Shown: positions 1-8,396 of the stretch, piece after piece
How positions within the stretch are numbered: position 1 is the first letter of the stretch
Layout: each line of letters begins with the position of its first letter
IMG/VR virus record: IMGVR_UViG_3300020194_000314
Coordinates: 1-28,600 of that record
Source of the DNA: a virus
Reading direction: 5' to 3' (one strand)
DNA length: 28,600 bases
Translations under genes and position numbers: made by a program
Notes under the pieces: generated by a model
What the model saw: the letters and a program-made list of their open reading frames with translations, nothing else
What the model was told of the DNA's origin: nothing
Database searches by the model: none

Positions 1-2
1 CT

Positions 3-3000
3 GCTACTGCTATTGTTAAAACTTACGAGATGCCCGGCGGTAGTAAACGTACCGTACTGGTTGATAAAGCTAATCCAGAGAGAGTAGTAGAAGCAGCTGG
101 TGTTATACCGAAAGCTCCTGAAGTCGGTGATCGCTTTACAAGAGCTAGTATAATCGAACAGGACAAACCATTCCTTGTGTTACAAGACGGTAGACAGTTT
201 GGTCCTTTAACCAGAGAGAAATTAGATTTAAACATAAGAACAAAAGCTTTAAAACCAGATGCGAAGATAGCACAAATGGGAGGTAAGCAGTGGTTTGATC
301 TATCTGAGTTAATGGGAGGAAAAGCAGGAGCTGGTAGAGATGTAACAGAAGCTTTAGGTACTAAAGAAGACATCACAAGAGTAGGTAATACTTGGGAAGC
401 AATGTCGCAGACTGAACCGTTGTTTAGAACGAAAGCATCGTTTCAAGGTGAGCTTGAAGATATTATTACAGACCCAACGACTGGTTTTAAAGATTGGCAG
501 GTTAAAAAGGAAAGAAATGGAGATTTTAAGTTTACTAAAAAACAAGGTGAGGGAGAAATAACTGTTAGAGAAAAAGGTGATGTAGTAAGAGTTGTTTCAG
601 ATTTGGCAAAGCGTAAAGGGGAGGAAGTGTATCAAACTGTTTTACAGTATGCACATAATAACAAAAAAATCTACAAACCGTCTGAGTTTAGTCTTAGCGA
701 TATTAATCAGGTTAGAACTATAGGTGCTATGTTTAGTAGTGCGTTGAAAAATAAAACAACTAAACATTTTACATTATCAGAGACGCATAAAAAGTTTTTC
801 GAGCTGCCTGAAGGTTATAAATGGGGTCAGGATTACCAACAGGATTTAAAGTATTTAGCATTAGCAGAACGCAATATAGTAGCTGATAGATTGGATAGCT
901 TAGGGTTAGGTTTACTGGACGATTACAGACTTGAAGATTTTGAATATGACTTTAATAAAAATAAGTTTTTAGACGAACAAGGGGAGATAAGCGACCAAGA
1001 GATAATAGACCTTATTAAAGCTGACGACCCTGAGTTTAAAGCAGGTATTGGACTTACAACGTTTAAAAGAGCAGTTGTTACCGATACAATCATGCGTGGT
1101 CCTAAACCCGGTTTTAGAGGAGAAACAGGAGTAGCTAAAACAGCTTTAGACAGAATATTCCCAATGCCCGCTGAAGCCAAAGGTCCGTCCAGTTTTGGTA
1201 CTGAAATAGACCCTAAGACAAAAGAGTTCTTACTCAAAGGTACTGAATCTAGAAAAATAAAAGAAAAAGGATTTAAGGAAACGAGAACTGAAGCAGGTGT
1301 TGTACGAGAAAGGATTAAGCCTGAAGATTTGGATGAAATTCCTACTGTAAGTAATACTTTAGATCAGCTAACAACAAATGCTAAAAGTCCTGAAGTTCGT
1401 AACTTAGCTAAGTCTTTAAAGGAAATAATAAACGATCCCGAAGATTTAAATGTACCTATTGATTATAATCCAAAAGAAGGTAAGCCTTTTACAACTTCAG
1501 AAGGTACAATTCAAACACTAGGTAGTTACGCTCCGGTTAAAGATGCAATAAATTTAAATAAAGCAGCAAATGAAGAAACTTTAGTTCACGAAATACTTCA
1601 CGGTGTTACTTCTCGGAAACTAGCTGGTTGGGTTGGGAAAGGTGAAAAGGCATTAGATTCTGTGACGTTAGCAGATACAGGTGCTCTCATTGATAATCCA
1701 AAGACTCCTAAAGCTGTTAAGGAATTAGCACTTTCTTTTAGAAAAGTAGCCCTCGGTAAAATGGTGAGCGGGGCAGGACTTTACCCTATGAAAAATTTAG
1801 ATGAGTTTCTTGTGGGTGCTTTTACTAACAAGAATTTTCAAGAACTTCTAAGTACAATACCCGCAGAAGATAACAGGAATCTATTTCAAAAAATTGTCGA
1901 TGCCGTAGCTGAGTTGATAGGTATTAAAGATAAAGGCACTTTGTTAGAAAAAGTAATAAGGGATGGTGCTGAGATTATATCGTCTAGCAGAAGAGAAGCA
2001 GTTAGTCCTGAATTTACAAAAGGATTAAAAGAATTTGATGCACGAGTTCAGCAACCACCATTAAGGTATTCTAAGAAAGAACCGCAGAAGTTCCTTGAAG
2101 CCGTACCTGAGAAGTTTCGTGGATACGCAGAAGCATTGTTAGACCCTTCAAAAGGTACACCTAGACTACCACAGTTTGCTTTAGAAACGGGTGACGATGT
2201 TGTAGTACTAAAGGAGTTATTAGAAAGTTACTACAAAGAAAACCCAGATAAGATAACAGTACAAGGAGCAGTAACCGAAGTAGGAGAAGAGATTGAAAAG
2301 CAATTAATGCTACAGCAAGGTAAAGATACTGCTACTAAGATAGCTGAAGCCCGCGTAATACAGCAAAGCTTAAGAGACCAAGGAGCTGCTGTTATCAACA
2401 ACTTAACTGAGTCTATAAGGAAGTACGACGATGCTGGCGGGGGTGATGTGGCAGTAGCTGAGATAAAGAACAACTTCCAACAGTTACTTAGTGTGGCTGA
2501 TGTATACAGACAGTTAGGTAGAGAAAGTAGTTTACTTTTAGGTGCTAGAAGAGAGAACTACGGAAGTCGTAAGATCGGTCTTAGTGAATCTGATTTTCAA
2601 ATAGAAGGTATACGTAAAGAGTTTGCTAATGCTTCTGGTTCCGATCCTAAAAAGATGGTTAACATTATCAGGGAGAACATCGACGAAAACGATCCTGAAG
2701 CTACGTTTAATAAACTGTTTAAAGTATCTAAACAAGCACAAGGTAAAAGTTTCTTGGATATGCCTACTGAGTATTGGATGAATGCTATACTTAGTGGACC
2801 CAAAACCCAAGTAGTCAATGCGATGGGTAATAGTCTTACTCAGATATGGTCTTCCATTGAATCTGTTTTAGGTGGTATAGCAAGTGGTAATATGGACGTT
2901 GTACGTGCTGTTATGGCTTCTTGGTCCGATAAAGAAATGTTTAAAGAAGCAGGTAAATTTGCTAAGAAAGCTTTTAAACAATCTGATAACGTATTAGACC

Positions 3001-4757
3001 CACAAGCTCGTGCATTTAGTGATCGTCCATCTGTTGCTATCACAGGTAAAAGAATCTCTGAAGCTCTGCCCGGACAAGGTTTATCAATCAAGCAAGAACA
3101 AGGTTTAGATTGGTTTGCTAACAATGTTATAAGAATACCAAGTCGTTTGTTGATGACAACTGATGAGTTCTTTAAACAATTAGCTTATCGTAGAGCAGCT
3201 CGATTAAAAGCAGCTATGTCTGGTATACAGCAAGGAGTAAATGATCCGAAGAAACTTGCTGAATACATAAATAAAACATTAGACGGCGTTATCACAGAAG
3301 GCGGACGCATGGCCTCTAAAGAAGGACTTGCTAGAGAAGCTAATCAAATAGCAGTTAGTAAAGGAATCAAAGATACTACTGAAAAGAATAAGTTCATATT
3401 AGATTATGTAGAAAAGAACTTTGATGAAGATAAGTCTGCACTCATACAATACGCACAAGACGAAGCGAGGTATCTTACTTTTACAAAAGAACTAGAAGAA
3501 GGTGTAGGTAAAACATTACAAGACTTCACGAACAGACACCCCTCATTCCGTTTTATATTACCTTTCGTAAGAACTCCTACTAACATCCTTACATTTGCTA
3601 TAGAACGCACACCGTTGATGGCTAATCCGTTAATGATGCAAGAGTTCGCTATCTTACGTAAAGAGTTCGGGAGTGCTGATCCTATTGTGAAAGCACAAGC
3701 TAGGGGTAAAGTAGTGACTGCTGTTTTAGTAACTCTTGGATTAGTAGAAGCTGTAACTGATACTGACGGTTCAATCACAGGTGGGGGACCAAAGAACGAA
3801 AGGGAAAAGAAAGCTTTACAAGCAGCTGGATGGCAACCGTACAGTATAAAAATTGGAGATACTTATTATAGTTATCAAAGATTAGACCCATTAGCTACTC
3901 CTCTTGGAATTATAGCTGACTTAGTAGAAACTGGTAGGGATATATCTGCATTAGAAAGTAAAGACTCAGAAAAATTAATAGAACACGCTTATCAATCTTT
4001 TATTATATCTCTTACAAGAAACATTACTAATAAATCTTACTTAACAGGTATACAAACCTTCATAGATGCAGCAAGTGATCCAGAGCGTTTTGCTTCTAAA
4101 TTCATGAAAAACTTTACTTCTTCTTTTGTGCCTAATGTTTTATCTCAAATGGCAGATAGCGACGAACAGGTAATGAAAGAAACTAGAGGCGTTATGGATG
4201 CCATTAAACGGAAGTTAGGAGCACGTGGCGGTTTAGATGCTAAAAGGAATGCGTTGGGTGAGGAGATAATGACAGAGACGTTGTTAGCTTCTCCTATGCA
4301 AGCCCTTAATCCTATAGCAGTATCAACTAAAAAGGATGACCCTGTGTTGCAAGCAATGGCTGAATTAAAGCACGGCTTCAGGAATCCTATACCTAATTTA
4401 GGTGGTGATATAGATTTACTAGACTACGAAACAGAAAGTGGTCAATCAGCTTACGATAGATGGTTGCAGTTGTCTTCTGAAATTAAAGTTAAAGGAGATA
4501 CATTAAGACAACGATTAAATAGACTCGTAAAATCTAGAGACTTCAAAAATATGACCCCGTTATCTGAACCGGGACTTCCCAGCCCAAGAATACAGATGAT
4601 AAATAGTATATTAGATGAATACAGAAAGGCTGCTCGTAAACAAATGTTAAAGGAGTTTCCTGAATTAGATCGAAAGTATTCTTCGTTAACTCTTGCTAGA
4701 ACGAGACTTAAAACTGGCGTATCTCGTGAAGATGTACTTGCTCTTCTCACTCAATAA
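3..4757 (+). CDS. Giant internal virion (DNA-ejection) protein, 5' truncated
   Basis: The frame is open from base 3, so the gene begins upstream; the first visible Met (base 30) is probably internal. At least 1,575 residues are visible, in the size class of T7 gp16-type ejection proteins. Counting from that Met, residues 47-95 resemble a GYF_2 domain (FGPL turn at 58-61, terminal W88-F-D-L). A zincin-like HEILH motif lies at 520-524, with a candidate third ligand E592 in 'LDEFLVGAF'. The C-terminal half carries blocks typical of large phage internal virion and polyvalent proteins: 'PTEYWMNAILSGPKT', 'FILPFVRTPTNIL' and 'GWQPYSIKIGD' followed by 'YQRLDPLATPLG'. Its place just upstream of the gp17-like fibre gene matches T7 gene 16. 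By family analogy it would be packed in the capsid and ejected into the envelope. No T7-type N-terminal transglycosylase is visible, but the N-terminus is missing. Peptidase activity is inferred from the motif only. Confidence 0.85.
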   Translation, partial: ATAIVKTYEMPGGSKRTVLVDKANPERVVEAAGVIPKAPEVGDRFTRASIIEQDKPFLVLQDGRQFGPLTREKLDLNIRTKALKPDAKIAQMGGKQWFDLSELMGGKAGAGRDVTEALGTKEDITRVGNTWEAMSQTEPLFRTKASFQGELEDIITDPTTGFKDWQVKKERNGDFKFTKKQGEGEITVREKGDVVRVVSDLAKRKGEEVYQTVLQYAHNNKKIYKPSEFSLSDINQVRTIGAMFSSALKNKTTKHFTLSETHKKFFELPEGYKWGQDYQQDLKYLALAERNIVADRLDSLGLGLLDDYRLEDFEYDFNKNKFLDEQGEISDQEIIDLIKADDPEFKAGIGLTTFKRAVVTDTIMRGPKPGFRGETGVAKTALDRIFPMPAEAKGPSSFGTEIDPKTKEFLLKGTESRKIKEKGFKETRTEAGVVRERIKPEDLDEIPTVSNTLDQLTTNAKSPEVRNLAKSLKEIINDPEDLNVPIDYNPKEGKPFTTSEGTIQTLGSYAPVKDAINLNKAANEETLVHEILHGVTSRKLAGWVGKGEKALDSVTLADTGALIDNPKTPKAVKELALSFRKVALGKMVSGAGLYPMKNLDEFLVGAFTNKNFQELLSTIPAEDNRNLFQKIVDAVAELIGIKDKGTLLEKVIRDGAEIISSSRREAVSPEFTKGLKEFDARVQQPPLRYSKKEPQKFLEAVPEKFRGYAEALLDPSKGTPRLPQFALETGDDVVVLKELLESYYKENPDKITVQGAVTEVGEEIEKQLMLQQGKDTATKIAEARVIQQSLRDQGAAVINNLTESIRKYDDAGGGDVAVAEIKNNFQQLLSVADVYRQLGRESSLLLGARRENYGSRKIGLSESDFQIEGIRKEFANASGSDPKKMVNIIRENIDENDPEATFNKLFKVSKQAQGKSFLDMPTEYWMNAILSGPKTQVVNAMGNSLTQIWSSIESVLGGIASGNMDVVRAVMASWSDKEMFKEAGKFAKKAFKQSDNVLDPQARAFSDRPSVAITGKRISEALPGQGLSIKQEQGLDWFANNVIRIPSRLLMTTDEFFKQLAYRRAARLKAAMSGIQQGVNDPKKLAEYINKTLDGVITEGGRMASKEGLAREANQIAVSKGIKDTTEKNKFILDYVEKNFDEDKSALIQYAQDEARYLTFTKELEEGVGKTLQDFTNRHPSFRFILPFVRTPTNILTFAIERTPLMANPLMMQEFAILRKEFGSADPIVKAQARGKVVTAVLVTLGLVEAVTDTDGSITGGGPKNEREKKALQAAGWQPYSIKIGDTYYSYQRLDPLATPLGIIADLVETGRDISALESKDSEKLIEHAYQSFIISLTRNITNKSYLTGIQTFIDAASDPERFASKFMKNFTSSFVPNVLSQMADSDEQVMKETRGVMDAIKRKLGARGGLDAKRNALGEEIMTETLLASPMQALNPIAVSTKKDDPVLQAMAELKHGFRNPIPNLGGDIDLLDYETESGQSAYDRWLQLSSEIKVKGDTLRQRLNRLVKSRDFKNMTPLSEPGLPSPRIQMINSILDEYRKAARKQMLKEFPELDRKYSSLTLARTRLKTGVSREDVLALLTQ

Positions 4758-4779
4758 TTAATAATATACACTTAACATC

Positions 4780-5703
4780 ATGGCTAACACTTACCAAGAC
4801 GATATAGCAGATGCCGGACAGACGGACTTTGCTTTTACTTTTGATTACTTAGAAGACGAACACGTTACGGTCGAGATTAACGGTGTTGTTCAACTTACAT
4901 CTGATTATTCAATCATCGTTGAAAGTAATGGCGATACAAAGGTACGGTTAAATGTTGGAGCAACAGCTGGACAAATCGTCCGAGTACGCAGAAAGAGCCA
5001 ACCCGGTGATAACCTTGTAGACTTTGTAAATGGTTCTGTATTAACGGAATCGGAGTTAGACAGAGCGTACCTACACAATCGTTATCTTGCTGAAGAGATC
5101 AGTGAGTTAAATGATGCGTCGTTGCAGCGTAAAGAAGGAAGTCAGGACTTCACTACTAATAACCAAAAGATAAAAGACGTAGCTGATCCAGTAGACGCAC
5201 AAGACGCAGCTACTAAGAACTACGTTGATACTAACGATGCGTTAAAAGTTAATAAAGCTGGAGACACGATGTCTGGTGCTTTAGCGATGGGTAGTAATAA
5301 GATAACAGGTTTAGGCACTCCTACTGCTTCAGCAGATGCAACCACTAAGACATACGTAGACAGTACTGTATCGTCTGCTTTAACTGGTATTGGGCTTACT
5401 CCTGACTTCTCTAAACTGCAAGGAGACGGTTCTAAGACAGACTTCTCTTTAACATTCAATACGAACAGTATCTCTTCATCTGCTATCTTAGTTACAATTA
5501 ACGGAGAAGTGCAAGACCCAGATGACTACACGATTGTTGGGGGAGATAACGAAATAAGATTTACTACACCCCCAGCGAACCTATCAGAGATACTTGTTAT
5601 CGAGCGAGGATATAAAACAAAGATGGATATACCAGACGAATACGACTACGGTACTTTAACTGATCCGGTTAAAGCGTCTTACACTTACGGAGGGATTGTA
5701 TAA
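4780..5703 (+). CDS. T7 gp17-like tail fibre protein
   Basis: A 307-residue protein whose first ~90 residues match the T7 tail-fibre N-terminal domain: MANTYQDDIADAGQTDFAF, then 'FDYLEDEHVTVEINGV', which anchors fibres to the tail. A central region has two fibre-type 'AATKNYVD' / 'ATTKTYVD' repeats (about residues 145-200). A second copy of the N-terminal fold appears near residues 210-285 ('DGSKTDFSLTF', 'ILVTINGEVQDPDDYTI'). T7 gp17 is 553 residues; this protein lacks a long receptor-binding tip and probably acts as an adaptor on which the fibre proteins encoded downstream assemble. The leader before ATG is A/T-rich (TAATATACACTTAACATC) with no Shine-Dalgarno sequence. Fibre identity is clear from the motif; the adaptor role is inferred from length and gene order. 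Confidence 0.88.
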   Translation: MANTYQDDIADAGQTDFAFTFDYLEDEHVTVEINGVVQLTSDYSIIVESNGDTKVRLNVGATAGQIVRVRRKSQPGDNLVDFVNGSVLTESELDRAYLHNRYLAEEISELNDASLQRKEGSQDFTTNNQKIKDVADPVDAQDAATKNYVDTNDALKVNKAGDTMSGALAMGSNKITGLGTPTASADATTKTYVDSTVSSALTGIGLTPDFSKLQGDGSKTDFSLTFNTNSISSSAILVTINGEVQDPDDYTIVGGDNEIRFTTPPANLSEILVIERGYKTKMDIPDEYDYGTLTDPVKASYTYGGIV

Positions 5704-5704
5704 T

Positions 5705-6148
5705 ATGAGCATTCAAGTACAACTTAGAAGAGGCACATCCGCACAGAACTCAGCATTTATAGGAAAATCAGGTGAGTTAATCTACACAACAGATACTAAA
5801 GAATTGTTTGTACACGACGGTACGACACCAGGTGGTACTGAGATAGTATCACTTAGTGCGTTAGCAGCTGTAGCGTCGTCTGGTAGTTATAACGATTTAA
5901 GTGATCAACCAGATTTATTCAGTGGTAGTTATAACGATTTAAGTGATCAACCAACCATACCAACAAATAACGTTTCGCTTGCTAATGGAGCAGGTTATAC
6001 AACTAATACAGGAACTGTTACTCAGGTTAATACTGGAACTAGTTTAACTGGTGGTCCGATAACTACAACTGGAACAGTAAGCATAGCTAACGGAGGAGTA
6101 GTATCTGCAATGCTATCAACAACATTAGACTTTGGATCAATCGCATGA
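5705..6148 (+). CDS. Tail-fibre/adhesin subunit with RRGT N-terminal domain
   Basis: The chosen start is ATG 5705 (MSIQVQLRRGTSAQ), with GGAGGG at 5689-5694 as ribosome site; a TTG at 5696 would add three residues but lies inside the previous gene. Residues 1-45 form the short domain found at the head of many phage fibre and tropism-determinant proteins: 'QLRRGT', 'GELIYTTDTKELFVHDGT'. A tandem GSYNDLSDQP repeat follows, then a low-complexity Thr/Gly/Asn tail, which suits a beta-rich trimeric fibre. The gene follows the gp17-like fibre by 1 nt, so it is translated with it. The domain also occurs in the proteins starting at 6214 and 7748. At 147 residues it is short for a complete receptor-binding fibre. 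Confidence 0.75.
   Translation: MSIQVQLRRGTSAQNSAFIGKSGELIYTTDTKELFVHDGTTPGGTEIVSLSALAAVASSGSYNDLSDQPDLFSGSYNDLSDQPTIPTNNVSLANGAGYTTNTGTVTQVNTGTSLTGGPITTTGTVSIANGGVVSAMLSTTLDFGSIA
5881..5953 (+). repeat. Tandem 31-bp perfect repeat inside a fibre gene
   Basis: Two identical 31-nt copies at 5881-5911 and 5923-5953, with a 42-nt period (14 codons), encode the repeated peptide GSYNDLSDQP. Identity down to synonymous positions suggests recent duplication and a possible site of length variation. Confidence 0.9.
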
Positions 6149-6177
6149 GTGTTTACCGAACGCTAGTAAGTAAACAC
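6149..6177 (+). terminator. Perfect 8-bp hairpin between fibre genes; terminator-like without T tract
   Basis: GTGTTTAC (6149-6156) pairs with GTAAACAC (6170-6177) around a 13-nt loop, starting one base after a stop codon. No T run follows, so it is not a standard intrinsic terminator. It could be a weak pause, an mRNA stabiliser or an RNase III processing site of the kind known between T7 genes. Confidence 0.45.
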
Positions 6178-6213
6178 GATGAAAGTAAAGCGAACAAATA
6201 ACCACATATAATC

Positions 6214-7080
6214 ATGGCAAACATAGAAGTAAAACTTAGAAGAGGAACCACCACAGAACACAGTACATTTCCCGGTGCACAGGGAGAAATAACCGTAGAC
6301 ACTGATAAAAATACAGTTGTAGTACACGACGGCACGACCGCTGGAGGTCATGAACTACTGAAAGGTGATAACTCTAATTTAGATGTGGGGGCTAGTTCGG
6401 TTGTAGTAAACGAAAGTGGTGCTGATGTTAAAGTAGGTATCGGAGGAGCTGTAGACAATACAAATGAAATAGCTTTATACGGTGATGTAATTATTAAAGA
6501 CAGTGAGAATTTAGCATCATTAACCATCGAGCAAACTGGTGCAACATCAGGAGCAATTATGTATTTACAAGCACCCGGTAATGGTAACATTCGGTTTATA
6601 GATACGAATGCAGCGGCTGGTAATCAGCAAATGCAGTTGACGGTAGGTTCTGGTCAAATGCTATTTCAAGCTTTAAGTGATGATGGTACGTCAGTTTCAC
6701 AAGATATATTGAAATTAGGTAGTAGTGGTGAGGTGGGTATAGCTAAAACAGCTGATACTGGGTATAAATTAGATGTATTAGGTACTATTAGGACTACCGA
6801 TGGTAATCTATTTATCACAGGAGACGAAGCGGCTTTTGGTATCGGTAACGGACCGGGGATTAGAATTATATATGATGATGGAGCAGGTACTTTAGAAACA
6901 AGAGACATATTTGTTAAAGCAAACGGTGATTTGGACTTTAATAATTTAGAATCAAATAGTACGCCTTTTAGGATTAAAAAAAATGGTGGTCTAAATTTTG
7001 GAAACATACCCACTTCATCTTCTGGTCTATCTAGCGGTGATGTTTGGAATAACTCTGGAGTACTAAACATAGTTCCATAA
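6214..7080 (+). CDS. Tail-fibre/adhesin protein with RRGT N-terminal domain
   Basis: A 288-residue protein. Its N-terminus (MANIEVKLRRGTTTEHSTF, then 'GEITVDTDKNTVVVHDGTTAGG') is paralogous to that of the preceding fibre subunit. The middle and C-terminus look like a beta-structured fibre shaft: 'GAIMYLQAPGNGNIRFID', 'GEVGIAKTADTGYKLDVLGTIRTTDGNLFITGDEAAFGIG' is the style of phage fibre and chaperone-tip precursors, where 'YKLDVxGxIR' is common. The C-terminal ~20 residues ('SGLSSGDVWNNSGVLNIVP') resemble a short tip. No catalytic endosialidase or peptidase dyad was recognised. ATG 6214 follows an A/T-rich leader (CATATAATC) without a Shine-Dalgarno sequence. Likely role: virion receptor-binding fibre. 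Confidence 0.75.
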   Translation: MANIEVKLRRGTTTEHSTFPGAQGEITVDTDKNTVVVHDGTTAGGHELLKGDNSNLDVGASSVVVNESGADVKVGIGGAVDNTNEIALYGDVIIKDSENLASLTIEQTGATSGAIMYLQAPGNGNIRFIDTNAAAGNQQMQLTVGSGQMLFQALSDDGTSVSQDILKLGSSGEVGIAKTADTGYKLDVLGTIRTTDGNLFITGDEAAFGIGNGPGIRIIYDDGAGTLETRDIFVKANGDLDFNNLESNSTPFRIKKNGGLNFGNIPTSSSGLSSGDVWNNSGVLNIVP

Positions 7081-7081
7081 G

Positions 7082-7333
7082 ATGATCGACTCCCTCTCTG
7101 GCTTTCTTAACACCGCTCTTGTCGTCGCTCTGGGCGTGATCGGGTGGATTATCAAACGTGTTATTGAACGTCTTGATCTTGGTGAGAAAAGAATGACTAA
7201 GATAGAGGTGGAGTTAGCTGCACAGCGGGAAAGAGATAGAGCTGTTGAAGCACGGATCGCAAAGGTAGAAGAAGCACTTAAAGAAGTTCACACTAAATTA
7301 GATCGTATGATGGAGGTATTAGTGAGGAAATAG
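7082..7333 (+). CDS. Small membrane-anchored coiled-coil protein, possible holin/lysis protein
   Basis: An 83-residue protein with one N-terminal transmembrane helix (about residues 8-25, 'TALVVALGVIGWIIK') followed by a highly charged region predicted to form a coiled coil ('EKRMTKIEVELAAQRERDRAVEARIAKVEEALKEV'). It lies between the fibre genes and the terminase, where T7 carries its gp17.5 holin. T7 gp17.5 (67 residues) likewise has one hydrophobic segment and a charged C-terminus, so a class II/III holin or a regulator of lysis is plausible. It starts 1 nt after the previous stop. Codon use is more C/G-rich than in the neighbours (CTC, GTC, GGC in the first 20 codons). Function is inferred from position and topology only. 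Confidence 0.6.
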   Translation: MIDSLSGFLNTALVVALGVIGWIIKRVIERLDLGEKRMTKIEVELAAQRERDRAVEARIAKVEEALKEVHTKLDRMMEVLVRK

Positions 7334-7336
7334 ATT

Positions 7337-7471
7337 ATGAAGAAAAAGAAACCGGGGTTGTATGAGAATATGAATAAGCGTAAAGCTTTAGGTATTAGTA
7401 GAAGCAAAAGTAAATCTACAGTTACACCAAAGGCTTACGCTAATATGAAGCGTGGGTTTAAGAAGCCCTAA
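7337..7471 (+). CDS. Tiny basic conserved phage protein (KKKPGLY type)
   Basis: A 44-residue ORF, beginning MKKKKPGLYENMNKRK and ending GFKKP. About one third of residues are Lys or Arg. Small basic proteins of the pattern 'KKPGLYxNIxxKRxRI' recur near the lysis and terminase genes of marine podoviruses, which supports this being real despite its size. Its function is unknown; nucleic-acid or membrane binding would suit the charge. It starts 3 nt after the upstream stop, and its own TAA (7469-7471) lies in the same frame as the next gene. Confidence 0.7.
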   Translation: MKKKKPGLYENMNKRKALGISRSKSKSTVTPKAYANMKRGFKKP

Positions 7472-7477
7472 CAATTA

Positions 7478-7744
7478 GTGGCTAGACCGTACAGAAGACC
7501 TCGTGTTGTTAGACCGAGTCCATTAATCGCTCAATACAATACACTTGGTGCGGTTGCTGCGGGAAGTGCGACGGAAGCGGTAACTACAGCAACGGCTGCT
7601 AAAGCAGTGACAGATTCTATTACAGCTGACCCTGACATCATTGGATTAAGTGGTGGTGACGCACCGTTGAGTGACCCACAGATCGATTCTTTAGGAGCAA
7701 CTGCTAGTGATAACTTAGATGTTTACGAAGGAGGAGGAGCATAA
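7478..7744 (+). CDS. Hypothetical virion-region protein, GTG start in frame with the upstream gene
   Basis: An 88-residue ORF with a basic N-terminus (MARPYRRPRVVRPSP) followed by an Ala/Thr-rich stretch and an acidic end ('DPQIDSLGATASDNLDVYEGGG'). I recognise no family. The only usable start is GTG 7478, two codons after the TAA that ends the upstream 44-residue gene in the same frame. No Shine-Dalgarno sequence lies at a usable distance, so expression must depend on re-initiation, coupling or stop-codon readthrough. The end overlaps the GGAGGAGGAG ribosome site of the next gene. It probably belongs to the structural or lysis block by position. Confidence 0.6.
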   Translation: MARPYRRPRVVRPSPLIAQYNTLGAVAAGSATEAVTTATAAKAVTDSITADPDIIGLSGGDAPLSDPQIDSLGATASDNLDVYEGGGA

Positions 7745-7747
7745 CAA

Positions 7748-7981
7748 ATGGCTACATTTAGTAAAAGAATACAACTTAGAAGGGATACCCCCAGTAATTG
7801 GGCAGCCACCAACCCTGTACTTTTAGAAGGGGAGATAGGCCTTGAATTGGATAGCAGTCGTAACAGGATGAAGATCGGAAACGGGACGGATGCTTGGAAT
7901 GATTTACCGTACTTCTTAGACGCACACGAGGAGGATGTTGGTGATTATCAAGACTTTATAGATGGATTAAATACACCGTAA
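7748..7981 (+). CDS. Small fibre protein, tropism-determinant-like N-terminal domain
   Basis: A 77-residue protein matching the classic phage fibre-head domain: 'KRIQLRRDTPSNWAATNPVLLEGEIGLE', then 'NRMKIGNGTDAWNDLPYF'. This 'GEIGxExD...KIGDGTxxWNxL' pattern is found at the N-terminus of major tropism determinants and many phage tail fibres. Here it stands nearly alone, with a short acidic tail, so it may act as a connector or cap that trimerises with the following fibre proteins. A strong ribosome site (GGAGGAGG, 7731-7738) precedes ATG 7748. It is the third copy of this domain type in the block. Confidence 0.78.
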   Translation: MATFSKRIQLRRDTPSNWAATNPVLLEGEIGLELDSSRNRMKIGNGTDAWNDLPYFLDAHEEDVGDYQDFIDGLNTP

Positions 7982-7987
7982 CGAGCA

Positions 7988-8332
7988 ATGAGCAGTTTAC
8001 TTACACAGTTAGGTCAGAAGGTTAAAGCCAAGCTTGATAACAAGTTTGATAAGTCTGGAGGCTTGATTAGTGGTTCGGTAAATATATCACAATCTCTGCA
8101 AATTGGATCATATCTTACATCAAGTTTACCAGAAGCTGGTACATCAGGACGTATCATATATGTCACAGATGGAGATGGTAGTGGTGGTCCTTGTATAGCG
8201 GTTGACGACGGAACAGCGTGGAAAATCGTAGAGCTTGGAGGTGCGGTACCTACTGCTACTCATATACTTGCAGAAGATGGAGACAGCTTAACGACTGAGG
8301 CTGGAGCTATTCTGATTACCGAGGTAGCTTGA
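7988..8332 (+). CDS. Fibre/adhesin protein sharing an N-terminal module with the next gene
   Basis: A 114-residue protein. The N-terminus MSSLLTQLGQKVKAKLDNKFD is nearly repeated in the protein starting at 8397 (MSSLLTQLGQKTKVELDKK), which indicates a shared attachment module. The centre has the motif 'GRIIYVTDGDGSGGPCIAVDDGTAWKIVELG', a common fibre pattern ('G.IYV.DGD..PCLAV.DG..W'). The C-terminus ('HILAEDGDSLTTEAGAILITE') resembles the repetitive beta strands of phage tip proteins. It begins 6 nt after the previous stop. Probably a virion adhesin that competes or co-assembles with its longer paralogue. Confidence 0.68.
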   Translation: MSSLLTQLGQKVKAKLDNKFDKSGGLISGSVNISQSLQIGSYLTSSLPEAGTSGRIIYVTDGDGSGGPCIAVDDGTAWKIVELGGAVPTATHILAEDGDSLTTEAGAILITEVA

Positions 8333-8347
8333 CAGTTATTAGCTGTC
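8331..8347 (+). other. Hairpin GACAG-TTATTAG-CTGTC after a fibre gene
   Basis: A 5-bp stem with a 7-nt loop overlaps the end of the upstream gene. The same GACAG/CTGTC arms recur in the 13203 and 13237 repeats. It is too weak and lacks a T tract to be called a terminator. Confidence 0.3.
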
Positions 8348-8396
8348 CTTATACTCTTTCTAAACACAACTAACCCACAACAAAGGATTATATATT

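Noticed and set aside
6149-6177. Intrinsic terminator between fibre genes
   Set aside because: The 8-bp stem is A/T-rich and has no T tract, so I list it only as terminator-like or a processing hairpin.
7082-7333. Firm holin or spanin assignment
   Set aside because: Topology and position fit a holin, but there is no sequence motif; no lipobox or Rz-like partner is visible, so it is left as possible.
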